Below are positions 28,125 through 49,600 of a DNA stretch of 64,000 nucleotides, piece after piece. How positions within the stretch are numbered: position 1 is the first letter of the stretch; each line of letters begins with the position of its first letter. The position numbers were made by a program, and so were the translations under genes. A model generated the notes under the pieces. It did not search any database, was not told where the DNA came from, and saw only the letters and a list, made by a program, of their open reading frames with translations. Origin of the DNA: Dipetalonema caudispina (Eukaryota; Nematoda; Chromadorea; Rhabditida; Onchocercidae); contig JABVXV010000033.1 of NCBI GenBank assembly GCA_013365325.1, positions 124,001 to 188,000 of the forward strand, read 5' to 3'.

Positions 28125-31100
28125 GATTAAAATCTGAATAACTATCATCCCATACTAAAATAAATTTTGATGGAAATTTTCATGAAACAAATGTGATTTC
28201 AATCATTGTAAAAAAAAAAAAAAAAACTTTTTTAAACATTTTTTAAAACATTCATATTTCAATATTTCACTTGAAAATTTTTTGTGATATGTAAGAAAAC
28301 AAATTCGATCATTTGCTTCCTTCACTTTTTCTTTCCATGCTTTACTTTGGTATAATGATGGACGTGTACAATTACGACAATTTATACATCTGTGATATGC
28401 AGATCTTCATTTAAACAAATTTATAGATAAATTAATCCATGTATTCCTCCTATTATTTCTTATAAATATGTGAACAAAATAAAATTTTACCGAATAGGAT
28501 TCCGGTTTTGAAGCAAATGAAAAAAAAAAAATCTTCAAAAATGTAAGGCATTTTGGCATTAATTGTGTACTGATTGATAAGGAAGTAGAAAAATGAAGAA
28601 ATCCGCTTAGGTGACTTTAAAATTCAATTTTACATGTATTTACAAAATGATGATAAAAATTGATGATTATATGGGATGAACATGGAAATTTTCTTCCCTT
28701 TCAGAAGTACAAGATTCCTGGACAGGAATGTCAGAAGAAATTGACATGATAAATCATTGCATGGAACATTTCATTTATAATAATATCAGCTAAAAAGTTT
28801 AGTTTTAATCCAAAACCAATAACTTAAAATTCAATCAACTCACATGCATTAAATCAAAATTTTAATTGAAATTTTAAACGAAATTGGGAACGAATAATTT
28901 TTGCTCGATTTAATTTGACAATTTACACTGGACATAACACTGTTAAATAATGAAAAAAGCTCAAAGGAATGGAGACAAAGTGACAAAATTAAGTCGGGGA
29001 AAAAAAAAATGATTACTAAATTCAACAATTGGCACCACATTTAAAAATCGTACGAGATGAATGAATCTTTAACAACAAGTGTTTGTTTATGACTTTAAAA
29101 TTAGAAAATTCAAAAATTTTACCAAAATTTTCCAGATTAATTTATTTCAATGAAATAATAATGGATGAAAAAAGCATGACAGTGGTAGTCAAAAAATTTA
29201 ATTCATATGCAAATTGCAAAATCTTTGATGTTGTATATTTATGAATTACAACGAAATAAAATATCCAAAATATAATCCAATAAAAATTAAAAATGTTTGA
29301 AATGATATATTGACTGAAAGCAATTATCATGAAAAAAAAAAAAAAAAAAAAAAACAATGATAGGTAAATAAAAGCAGAAATAAGTGAAACGTCAAAATAT
29401 TCGTATTAATGTTGGAATGGTAATTGTTGATTGTTCTTTTAACCTAATTTTCGTAAAAATTAATTTTTAAACATGTACAAAAATTTTGATTGCAAAATTT
29501 AAAGTTTTTAAGTTAACAAGCATTTTCTTTTTTTTTTTTTTTTTTGTTCCCATTTAGTGACCTCTTTAGCTTTTAATTTAAGATTAGCAAAATTGAAATT
29601 AATAAAAATTGTTGGTAACTTGGAGATGCTAGAAAGAGGATAAGAGAGAGAAAGACAAAAAAAAAAAAAAAAGGTTAGGATGACTATTATCATAAGTGAA
29701 AGCCATAAATGTTAATCCAATCGAAGAAATCTATTTAGTTGTCATAATCATATTTTTGAATTGAAATTTTTCAACAGCTTAATGAAATTGTAAAATTACA
29801 CCATACTGCTAAACTCGTTAATATGTGAACTAAATCAGTGGTCATTACAATATGATCAAGCTTGTGTAAAAACTTCTATTTAAATTAATGTGAATTGAAT
29901 TGAAGTGAAGTGAAATTTAAAATTAAATTGGAATTAATGTATTCATACGAGAGAAGGAGAGAAGAAAAGAGAAGCATGTTATAGTTAGCCCCTTTTATGC
30001 TACTGCAAAATCAATATAGGAGATTTATGGAAACTTTCTTGTTTCCCTTTTCTTTAAATAATTGGAATAGGTTTTATTGAAATTAAATTTAAAATTAAAT
30101 TAGAATTTACATCGTGAGATCATTATGTTTGCTTATTGCTAATTTCCCATCTTGACGATTCATTTGGTACCAATATGTGCAAACATTTGTTTTTGGGAGT
30201 TCTTAGTAATGCAAATAATTCAATCGATATGAATAAGTATAAATAATTTGCAAATTTAAAAAATGATATATAATTAGCCAATTTAGGACAAAATTATTAG
30301 TCACTTCTCGGAGACTGATAGCAAGAAGAAATAGATCATATCTCAGATACAATTGTGAAGGTGAAGAATTGGGTCCAAGGTTCAAGTCATTCAAATCTGT
30401 TAATTTGAGTCTCAATGACCTTTCAATCATTTTCTATTTCAAAAAATTTTATAACTTATCCATCCAATTCATGACATCATTATTTAAATGAAAAAATTTG
30501 AAAAAACGATGCAGGTAACTGTGACAAATGAATTAAAACGTCGTTAATCAATACATTCCTAGCATAATCTATGATCTTTACATTTTCAATCGTATAAACA
30601 AATTGTAAAAGAAAAAAAAAAATCAAAGAGAACAGATGTAGGAAAGAGAAATAACAGATAACAATGGAGACATTATATTCAATAATGCTGATAAAATGAT
30701 ATGTAACAGAAGTGAAAAAAAAAAATTGAACAAGGAGTAGAAGTATAGATAATCATTTATACAACAATTCATAGATGATAATTCTTATGAAGAAAAGAAA
30801 AGAATATAACATATCTTTTGCTCTTTTTATACGACATACCTATCTGAAATGCTTTCAAGAAATCTTTCCATTCGATAATTGCAAGAAGGGACTTCTCCAA
30901 GGAGAGAACTTTCAATTCAAGCAGAGTTTGCCACCACCATCTTTTCTCTAACAATTCTCTAAGTCTCACAAATTGAAGAAAATAGCACAGCTAACATCAT
31001 TCGTTCATTGAATTTCTCAACTTTCCTTTTCATTCCTAACAATGAGACGAATTAATTTCATATCGCTACCAACCATAAAGAATCAATGGTTTGATGTGGT

Positions 31101-31252
31101 TCAAAAAACGGTAACATATCTTTTAGGTGGATGGCTTTTTTTTTTTTTTTTTTTTTGCAGTATGGGTTTTTAGTTAACTTATTGGTGTTAATATATGGGT
31201 TAACTTTCGAGGTTATTAGGATGTGTTACTTAAAGAGCCAAGAAAAACGATT

Positions 31253-31384
31253 ATTCTATCGATAGAGCTAAGTAGTCATCAGACTATTCCATTGATAGAG
31301 CCAAATAATGATCAGATAGTTCTATCGATAAAGCTAAAGAATCACCAGATGGTTCCATCGTTAGAGCCAAGTAATCAGCTTTGT
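31253..31384. repeat. 33-bp minisatellite, four imperfect copies
   Basis: Units at 31253-31285, 31286-31318, 31319-31351 and 31352-31384 share the core TTCYATCGATAGAGCYAA and a CAGA block. Because 33 is a multiple of three, the array stays open in one frame and would encode an 11-residue repeat, but no start, splice or homology supports translation. It ends about 460 bp upstream of the rps-15 leader acceptor. Confidence 0.85.
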
Positions 31385-31840
31385 CAAAATTTAGTAATTA
31401 CATGGTTCTATCGATGGGACAGGATGGATTATGCCATTTGCTATGATTTCCTTGTCGTTTAATTTATCCATTGGTTAAGTGTTTTGTGATTACGAATTGC
31501 TTGGTCGGTGAATTGAACTGGTGGTACTCTCTTTTGGGCTTAGTTGGAATTTCTGGCAGGCTATTGAAGTTTTTCAATCACTTAGTATTCCAGCGTTTAT
31601 CGTTTAGCTGTTAAGAGATGCTTATTCTTTGTCCATACGGGTTATGAACTCTTCGAATTAGACTTTGTAGGAGGAGATATGAAATAATGAAAGTTGAGCT
31701 TAATATTACTTCAAAAATTTAAGACGGAACTAACTTGATGTTGAGACCTGAAGTTTTTCTGCACTACTCAAAGCATAGTTATCGGATAGAATAACACAAT
31801 GAAGTGGTTCTTGTAGATTGTCCAGATTATTTTGTTTTCA

Positions 31841-31848
31841 ATTGCAGA
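31841..31848 (+). promoter_or_regulatory. Putative spliced-leader acceptor of rps-15
   Basis: AATTGCAG ends at 31848, 30 bases before the rps-15 ATG, preceded by a T-rich tract. Ribosomal-protein mRNAs of nematodes are often trans-spliced. No upstream exon is visible. Confidence 0.5.
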
Positions 31849-31878
31849 GTTTGTTGTATAAACTATCGCACAGCAGTC

Positions 31879-33539
<1,661 letters not shown>

Positions 33540-34342
33540 TGGAAAATATATTATTGTTAAAAGGGTTATTGATAAATGTTTTGTTCTGACGTAAGTAGTA
33601 ACAGAAAAGAATCATCCATAGTTTTATCACAGTTAATAACGGAATTCCGAATTTTGTGACCTTTTTTCGCGCATATGATCTTAGAGCTAAACATCGGCAC
33701 ATCATGGAACTGTGACAGTCTGCTTCATGAATTTAATGGATACTTTTGTGTGTCTGTTGGAATTTAGGATTAAAGCGAACAATATATTAGTTCACGAGAT
33801 GGTGTTCCATGAAGTCTCACTATCAGAAAACGGCGGTGGCAAAAATTGTCTGTAAGACTGCTTGGATTACTGTGTTTTACTTGACTAGAGATTTCCAAAA
33901 TCTTAAAATTCAACCTTCCTTAACTTTCTTCCAGCAACAGTTTCATCGTGAAGCTAATTCTGTCTTCCTACCGTTCTTGTTCGTTATTCATAAACAATAA
34001 GTGACTATACAGAAGTACCACCAATGTTGGAGAATTATGTTAAATTGGAATGTAACGAAATGAAAATGTTGATAAGCAAACAGAATACTATATATGACTA
34101 GGATATACAAAAGCCGGACAGTAAACAAGCTTACTATATTAATGGAATCACAGGATGTATTGACTAATTAAGAGGGCAGCAAATTAGATCGAGTCTGAAT
34201 TAATGCATACATACTTTTAATAAGCCAAATAGACGACATAAAAGACTGAACAATTGGCCATTACTGATCTACAACATAAAACAATTTTTCGACGATTAAA
34301 AGAAAGGAATGCAGGGATACTATGGTATAAACCAGTAAAATT
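33540..34342. other. Convergent intergenic region (rps-15 / V-ATPase d)
   Basis: About 800 bp between two stop codons on opposite strands; must contain both 3'UTRs. No gene or clear structured element seen. Confidence 0.6.
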
Positions 34343-36593
34343 TCACAAAATCGGAATGTAATTATCGATTTTAGCTCGATGCCTCTGTGATATGCATTCT
34401 GCGATCCAAATGATATTTCTCATTTCTTGCTCTTTAAGCTTGATGAATGCATAGAATACACCGAAATGAAACTGATGTAAATATGATAGAACGTTCAATT
34501 TCACCTGAAAGTATTGTGAAAGAAAATTGATTTAATAATCCGATGAATAGTTAATTGAAATCAATTTCGGATCTTATTTTACCATACAAAACGGGAACGG
34601 TGGCAATCTCAATTTGGTTTGTTTGAAACTGAAATGAAATACAAAACTTACTTCGTATTCTAAGAATTTATCTTCAAGTGCCTTCTCCCCTGGTTGTAAA
34701 CCAGAACCCTCGAAAAGTGCACGATAATCTGAGTAATATTCACAGACTTGTTTAACTTGATCATAATCATCCGCTTTCGATAATCCAGCCAGTCCTTAAT
34801 TGATGGCAAATATTAACAGGTCTTAACAATTTTGATATCGAACGTTAAAGAATAGAAATGTACCTTCAGGATAAAGTTTTCCACATCGTGGATAAAGCTT
34901 GGCTCGATCATCTTTGGATAACTCGGTATCAAAGCTGTTGATTGTTATTATTATGGCGCGTCGATCCGCCTCGAACTACAAAAAATACCCGTAAAAAAAA
35001 TAACTCACTACTGATTTAAGAATGACTCTTTACAAAGTGTATTGAAATCGGACATAATTTAAGAAATTTAGGCAATTCTGCTTTAGAATTACTAAAACCA
35101 AAGAGTGAGTAATTTAATTTCACCTCTGTATAACACTGTAATTTTGAACTATATATTTTTTTCAACATACCGCGAGAATTTCGCCCATAACTTCTGCTGT
35201 CTTGCCTCCTAAACGTTTGCAAAATTTGTAGAAGTCTTCTAAGTAGGAACGATATAGAGTATTACGAATTATTTCCACATTCATTTCATCTAAGTCCTGT
35301 TCGTTGATACAATCAACAAAGTACGCCGCTGCAAAAGGAACAAGTAACTGAAAATTAAGTGCAATGAACAAAATGAAATGAAAGTTTGAAATTCTGCTAC
35401 TCTTAAGTCAGTATTATTATTGGACAAGAAAATAGGACTTCCCCATATTCTGGTACTTACATCTTACACCTTATAATAATCTTCATTAAAAGTTCGTTGA
35501 TCAAACCTGCGACTTGGAAGTTTTTAAATCCACTGGAAATGTCAAAGTAGTCTGACATTATTCGGCACAGAAATTTATATATACAATCTGATCTTGAATA
35601 AATTTTACAGCTAAAAATCAAAAATTTCTCTTGCCTAAAGGAGTATCCACGAGTACAGCATTATACAGCTCAGCTGGTGTTGAAACGATATGAATAGCTT
35701 CCATCTGCTCAAAAGAACCAAGAGGATGACATTTCGAGATAAGCTCGTTGATAGGTCGTTGATGCAATGTTCCCGTAATGAGTAAAATGATGTTATCAAT
35801 CATATATGAGTATCTGAAATTAACTATTTTGAACAAAAACTTGAAACAGATTGTCAGAAGATTACCATTACTTTAGAAGAACTGTAAACACAAACAGTCA
35901 ATGTAAATTCTGTAACTGACGTTATGTAATCCAAAAATGTGGACAAGGGCTCCAGGGCATTGTTTCGAAAATGTGTAAATTCCGTTACCAGCTTTTCTTT
36001 CAATCGCTCATCAATAACCTGCAAAATTGAAATTAAATGAACAGTAAGAAGAGATTCTATACAATAAAGATTGTAAACACGAATTAATTCTCCAGATTAA
36101 TGCTAATGTGTTCGCGTAGTTCGTTGATTTGATTTACCTGAACTGTTATTGAGCCCGGTTCATTTGCCAGAAAACATCCATAATCTGTTGATTGAATATG
36201 AAGTTTCAGATCTGAAAATTATACAAACTTTTCAGCAACAAAAGTTTTCCATGAACAAACCCCAACATATGCATATCTCTTAACATATCAACTTTCAACC
36301 TTTCTTGAATGATATTTTTTGGATTCTAAAAACTAAGAAATCACCCTCCTGACCCCTTCCCGTGTATGCAACTCATTCTCAAACAAAAGGAACTGACATT
36401 ATTTTGCTTCAATTTTCTTGTAAATCATCAGAATTTTCAAAACTTGCTACAACTTTGTGAAGAAAAACTTACCTTCAAGAGTTTCACATTGGACAAGATT
36501 AGCATAATCAGTTTGTGTCAGAATACCTTCCTTAAATCCACGTACCAAACCTTCCAAATAGCCATGATCGATGTTGAAGAAATACTCACCCAT
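34343..36593 (-). CDS. vha-16: V-type proton ATPase V0 subunit d
   Basis: Eight exons on the minus strand: 36593-36473, 36211-36138, 36018-35921, 35813-35635, 35328-35171, 34975-34864, 34794-34652, 34504-34343; 348 residues, against about 351 for vertebrate subunit d1. Diagnostic blocks include [13 protein letters not shown] near the start, [79 protein letters not shown], and the C-terminus [20 protein letters not shown]. Subunit d sits on the proteolipid ring of V0 and couples it to the central stalk for organelle acidification. The intron after exon 4 starts with GC instead of GT. The ATG immediately follows TTTACAG, so the start exon is probably joined to a spliced leader or 5'UTR exon. 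Confidence 0.97.
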
Positions 36594-36600
36594 CTGTAAA
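36594..36600 (-). promoter_or_regulatory. Putative spliced-leader acceptor abutting the V-ATPase d ATG
   Basis: On the minus strand TTTACAG is directly followed by the ATG at 36593. A leader acceptor touching the start codon is common in nematodes; a short 5'UTR exon is the alternative. Confidence 0.55.
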
Positions 36601-37031
36601 AAGAAGAAAAATTATTGTCAAATGATTGCACATTTACTTCTTCTCACAAATTTCAAATGTCATTCTTCAGAATTTCAACGATATTAATTGCCAATAAAAA
36701 GAATAGAAAAAATGAATTATTCCACTAAATAAAAAGAAAATTAACCAAAGCGATAATTGTTATAAAAAAAATTAAAATGAAATAAATCCTAACAAATCAA
36801 ACTAATCTCATTCCCATACCACATATCATATCTTTCCCACATCATTCATACATTTTTTGATTATCAAAGATCAACAAACTTTCATCATCAACTGATCGAT
36901 CTTTCAATGTCTCGTTGCAGGAAAGTGCGCTATTTTTAAAACATGAGAAATATACATCCGAATGAGGTCATCTACTGTTATCATCATGACAGATATGATG
37001 ATGTTTAGTGATTGACCCGAATTGTTGAGTG

Positions 37032-37062
<31 letters not shown>

Positions 37063-37728
37063 CAAGACAGTGAGAATCATGTGATAGAATTAATCATGGT
37101 AGAAATTGATAATATATCATCAATTTAGATTTATCTGATAAATCTCAATGGATGAGATATTTTTCCAGTAACAGTGGAAATGCTTCTTAATTTAAAATAT
37201 GATATTGAGAAATGAAATTTAAATGAGATAATTAATTATACAATAGTACTAGTAGTAGTAGTGATGATAGTAGTATTGATCAGTGTATTCATTGGACGAA
37301 GAATGATCAGTAACATGATATCATTTATTACTTCGATTAAATTATTTATTCTTATTCTTGTCAAATATCATCATCATATTATCATTGTATCATTATTTTA
37401 TTGGATAAGATTGAAATTGGAAATGTAATTAAATGTTATGTTTATAATCGATTATTGATTTTATTAATCATTTGATATATTTGATTGTTTGTATTGCTGC
37501 TAAATGAGAGGACATCGAATGAATCTTTTATTTTTATTTTTTCTTAAAGAAGAAATGAATGTTTGTTTGGAATGATATAACAATTCGTGCATGTAAACAT
37601 CAATGAAAAATGATTTATGATTTTTTTCAGAAAGTTGTTGAAAACAGTTGTAGTTTGTTTAAAGATAACTTAAATCAATTAGCAACAAATTCATACAGCA
37701 AAGAAGATAAGTTAATTGGTTAGTGGTG
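36601..37728. other. Divergent intergenic region (V-ATPase d / FAK)
   Basis: About 1.1 kb shared upstream region of two divergent genes. Contains a (GA)13 microsatellite and an imperfect AGT/GAT trinucleotide stretch near 37245-37285. A TTTTTTTCAG acceptor ends at 37630, about 100 bp before the FAK ATG, and may be the FAK leader acceptor. Confidence 0.6.
37032..37057. repeat. (GA)13 microsatellite
   Basis: Uninterrupted GA dinucleotides in the divergent intergenic region between the V-ATPase subunit d gene and the FAK gene. Confidence 0.9.
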
Positions 37729-45182
<7,454 letters not shown>

Positions 45183-46618
45183 ATTTTGGAAAGTTCTAGA
45201 AAATCATCGAAAATGAAAAGGTCTAGAAATCAGGGTTATCATTTGAAATACAAATGAAATGATAAAAAAGAATTTTCGAGGAAAAGCAGGAAATTTAACG
45301 AAGACTCTTACAGAGAATGATCTGTTTTCAACTAGAAAAAAGAAAATTTTCGATTCCTTTTACGTTCTATGCCTTTCTTTTTAAGTGTTATTTTCTTACG
45401 TAACCTTCAATGATCCTTTTCGGGTTTTCTACTTAATTGTATTGCGTTGCTTTAATTTGTGCATTTTATCTTTACTGATACTTAACAGTCCATATTTAAA
45501 GCGGGTAAAATACCATAACTTTGAGAAGATAAGTCGTTTTATGTTTAATTATTAAATTTTACACATATCGATGTTGTAAGTACTCGTTTTTACTTGAATA
45601 AAGTCATATCATTTAGCATGGATATGCCTCACAATAACAGATAAATTTTTTTTTATAATATTATTAACTAAAGGACAAAATCTACGCATGCAAATGGAAG
45701 AATAAAATTCATAATAAAGTTTTGTTACGACTTTACCAATGAAAAATTGGGACAAAGTGCAAGAATGTTTTTTTTTTTTTTGCTTCTAAAATAAAAATCC
45801 AAATGTAATGACATCAGAAGAGCAAATAAAATAAAACTGAAAGATTCATGTTCAACAGTTAGGGTGTAAATTTCTATTAGGATTAATTTTCATTTTACCT
45901 TACAATAATAGTTACATCATCTTATTTTCTAGGCTGATTCAGAAAAAAGGAATTTCTTGGCCATTATTCTGATGTTTGCAGTGTTGCTTAAGATGGGGCA
46001 CAAAAGACAATTGATACAGTACTGCATGTCCAATGGTAAGACTGACATTGATCCTGTTTAAATTTGATAGGACGTAAAGGTAATGACATGAAACAGCGAT
46101 AGGCAATTGCAGTGAGAGATGAAATAGCGTAGAAGAAGCAGTCGTCGAATCGAGCTGTCCTGCAAGAATGAAAAACCACTCGAGAGTTTTTCTATCAAAT
46201 GATTGCCATCAAAATGCCATCCTCATCATCTCATTTACTTCTATCGACTCAAAACAGCCAGTACCGCGGAACTTGTCGTGTTGTCAATTACTACTCCTCC
46301 AAAACTCTAAAGGGGACACACCCTACCTTCGACTTACACTTCACTCCTATTTCCCACAAGTACATCATGCGTCAGTGTCAGTAACTTTGGAATTTCTGGG
46401 TGATTAAATCATTTGGTTTCTGTGTCTGTAACAAAGACGATTTTTTGACTGGAAGAATTCTGGTAGTAATCTGGTGAAAAGTAGTATCTCTGTAGTGTGC
46501 TTATTCTTAAATTTATCATCAGGAATCTGATATTTCAATATATTCTAGAAACAAATAACATTACATATTTATCAACTTGCAATATTAGAAAGCAAGTCTC
46601 TTTTTCTTCTTCCGGAGA
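45183..46618. other. Intergenic region (FAK 3'UTR to tyrosinase 1)
   Basis: About 1.4 kb. An AATAAA at 45597-45602 is a candidate polyadenylation signal for FAK. Two overlapping open frames at 46168-46407 have no recognisable protein or splice context and were not called. Confidence 0.55.
45597..45602 (+). terminator. Candidate polyadenylation signal of the FAK gene
   Basis: AATAAA about 415 bp after the FAK stop codon, preceded by a T-rich stretch. Plausible but not unique in AT-rich DNA. Confidence 0.4.
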
Positions 46619-49600
46619 ATGACTCCGTTTGAGATTCGGGAAGACAGAATGCTCCTATTATTTATATCCTGTTCCATTCTATCTTGTAGTACCGTAGCAG
46701 CTGTAGCTCGGGAATTCCTGAATCCATGTGCTGAAGCACCATCAGCATCTGCACGCGTAATTTGTAATCAGTTACACGAATGGGATAGACAAGCTCGGGT
46801 AAGTTATTACTTTTGCCGATGGAAAAATGAAACTTAAAGAAATTTGAGCTTTTTAAAAAGGATAAGAATTTACGAAGAGAATTTCAATTCCTTTTAATTG
46901 AATATTTCATTTAAAAAAAAATCCCAAAATATGGAAAGGAATTTTATGTAATTCTCAAACTATAGGCCAAACCACCAGTGGGATCATTTGCGGTATCACC
47001 ACCTGCTATCCCAGGTAGAAGTCGAATGATTGCTGCACAACTTGCGCCTATTACTTCTACACCATATCAGTGCATGGATCTCGAATGTCTTTGTACATAT
47101 TTAAGGGGTAAGTGATTATCCTTTGATTTAATTCTCAAATTTTTTTCATTACAATTTAAAAATTACATATTATTCAGAACAGAGTCCATGGAATGATATT
47201 CATTACTTTGCAAAGATTGTTAAATTATCTTTGCTTATGCTAACGTATTTCTTCAGGTGAAGATACAAATATCAGATGAAGAGAGGGAGAGAGAGATGTA
47301 TCTGAAAGTTAATCATTTCTGATATTAAATGCTGGAATAACCCTTCAATGAGAAGAAAAATAAAACGGAATTTTAAAATTTCCAAAGTGTTACTTTTCTC
47401 ACCGTTGAATATAACTGTTGCAAATAAAAATTAGAAATGAAATGGCAAATTCAGTTTAAAAGAAAATTTTGTAGACTGCAAAATTCTACAAAAAGTTCTT
47501 GATTCAAAAGTTTTTTTCATCCAAAATTTAAACTTTAAGTTTAAAAATCTGATAAGAATTGAACCTAAAAATCACAAATATCGATATAGCAATAGAAAAA
47601 TCAAAGAAAACATGATTGTGATAAAGTAATTTCAAAAGAAAACTGCTATAAATTTATTTTCTCTTGACAGAGTCAAAAATTAATAATTAGATAAAATGGA
47701 AAGAATTTTTTGGGAAAAAAGATATTTTCTGTTACGGGAATTATTTTAAAATTTTAAATTATTTCATGGAAAATGAAACAAAAATTTATAACACTATAAA
47801 TGATTTTAAGAGGCAATTCATTTTGTAAATAAATTTTTATCAATCCTTTTTATCAATGCATTACTCGTAACTTTCCAAAGATACGTACGTCCCATTATTC
47901 ACGTGATCTCCATAATGGGAGAATTTACGTAATTCACAGTTTTAAGTTTACATTTATAAAATTCATTTGCTATCTTTCCATATTTTTGGTGCATTTTATT
48001 TAATCATAAACTTACTCTTCCAAATCACGCTGATTCTAAATTCATTTTGTTAGCATCATTATATTTTCCTAATATATGTTTATAATTTAAATTCCAATTG
48101 AATTGAAAAGTTTGTATACATTTCGCCCTTCGTTCATTGATTAAAAGTACTATATTTTCGTGTGAAATAAAATTTCCGAATTAATTCATAGTAATTTCGC
48201 TGAAATTACTGATTTATCGAGGAAAAAAAATAAGCGATTCCTATCATTAATCACCGATAACTATAATGGCAGGTCGGACACAAGCAAATGGGATGTGCTA
48301 TTTACCGAATGGTTCACGGCTAACAAAAGCTATCAGGAAAGAATACCGTATGCTAACTGATCAGGAGCGGAAGAGATTTCATAATGCTTTAATACAGCTG
48401 AAACGTTCCGGTGAGTTTGATAAATTGGCGCTGATTCATGGCCGTTCAGCAGTTAGTGGTGGTGCGCATTCTGGGCCTGCTTTTCTTCCGTGGCATCGAG
48501 AATTCATTAAAAGGTATTCTTTATCTAACTGTACTTAATTACTTCTTATGATTTTTTAATTATTACTTAATTAAATTAATAAATGTCCCTTTTTTGTGGA
48601 AAGATTTGAGATCGCTCTCCGACAAATTGATCCTTCCGTTTCCATCCCATACTGGGATTCAGTTTTGGATAGCGGACTGCCGAATCCGCAAGATTCAGTG
48701 TTATGGACAAACGAATTGTTGGGCACAACCAATGCAAACGGAGAAGTGACCGGAGGAGATTTCGCTAATTTTGCCACATTTGAGGTAACTTTATTTCCCA
48801 ATATCGGTCACGAAAGACCAATAAATAACGCAATATCACGTATTAATTAACTGAATTAGGCAGGACTTGATATTCTTTCTCCATTTAATACCGTTCGATC
48901 GGTTTTAAATTTGAAATATGAAATTAAAAAACAGGGACATCCAAACATAAGGCGTCAAGTTGGAAGGCAAGGATCGCCATTCAAGCAATCAGATCTGAAT
49001 TGGTTCCTGCAGCAAAATCGGATGGAAAATGTTCTCGCATTTACCGCTCCAAGACAGGTATTATTTCTGAAAGTATTTTTAACATAATCTTCATATGTTT
49101 TATGGTTTTTAAAGTTTATTGCTAACTTGAAGAATTTCAAAGGGTTATTTCCATAACGGAGGATATTACTTTCATTGGTTACCTTTTCAATTATGATGAT
49201 CAACGGCTCCTGTCGTTGATGATATCTAAAAATTGTTTCATGTCGGAAATTCGTAGCAGACGTTTATTTTCTTAAAGGGTTGTCAATATCGTGCCAATTA
49301 CAACGCTTTGGAATATACACACGGTAATGTTCACATCTTTGTGGGCGGTGATATGTACGATCCGTACACATCCGGAAATGATCCAGCATTCTATTTACAT
49401 CATTCATTCGTCGATTATATATGGGAGATGTATAGACAACAAAGACAGGTGTAGTTATTTTAATTTTATATTTCAAAACTTGGTGAGGATAAATTTTAGT
49501 ATAGAACTTAATTTCAAGCCTTCTACATTATTTATTTCAATTTTGTCTAATGATTTCAAATGAAAGAGAAAAATTGTTTCAGAGAGAATGAGATTATAAA

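Larger units (their letters stand above)
28125..31848. other. Intergenic region between divergent ABC transporter and rps-15
   Basis: About 3.7 kb, AT-rich, with several A/T homopolymers (near 28211-28226, 29333-29354, 29529-29545, 29657-29672, 31137-31156) and the 33-bp minisatellite described separately. A minus-strand frame near 30838-30969 could be an exon but has no supporting partner. No other gene recognised; promoters of both flanking genes should be here. Confidence 0.6.

Noticed and set aside
30769..30969. Minus-strand frame with RWWWQTLLELKVLSLEKSL and a GTATGT donor
   Set aside because: It could be a lone exon, but no partner exon, start codon or homology was found upstream of the ABC transporter. 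Kept out of the annotation.
46168..46407. Two overlapping open frames in the FAK-tyrosinase interval
   Set aside because: No homology, signal or splice context; frames of this size occur by chance.
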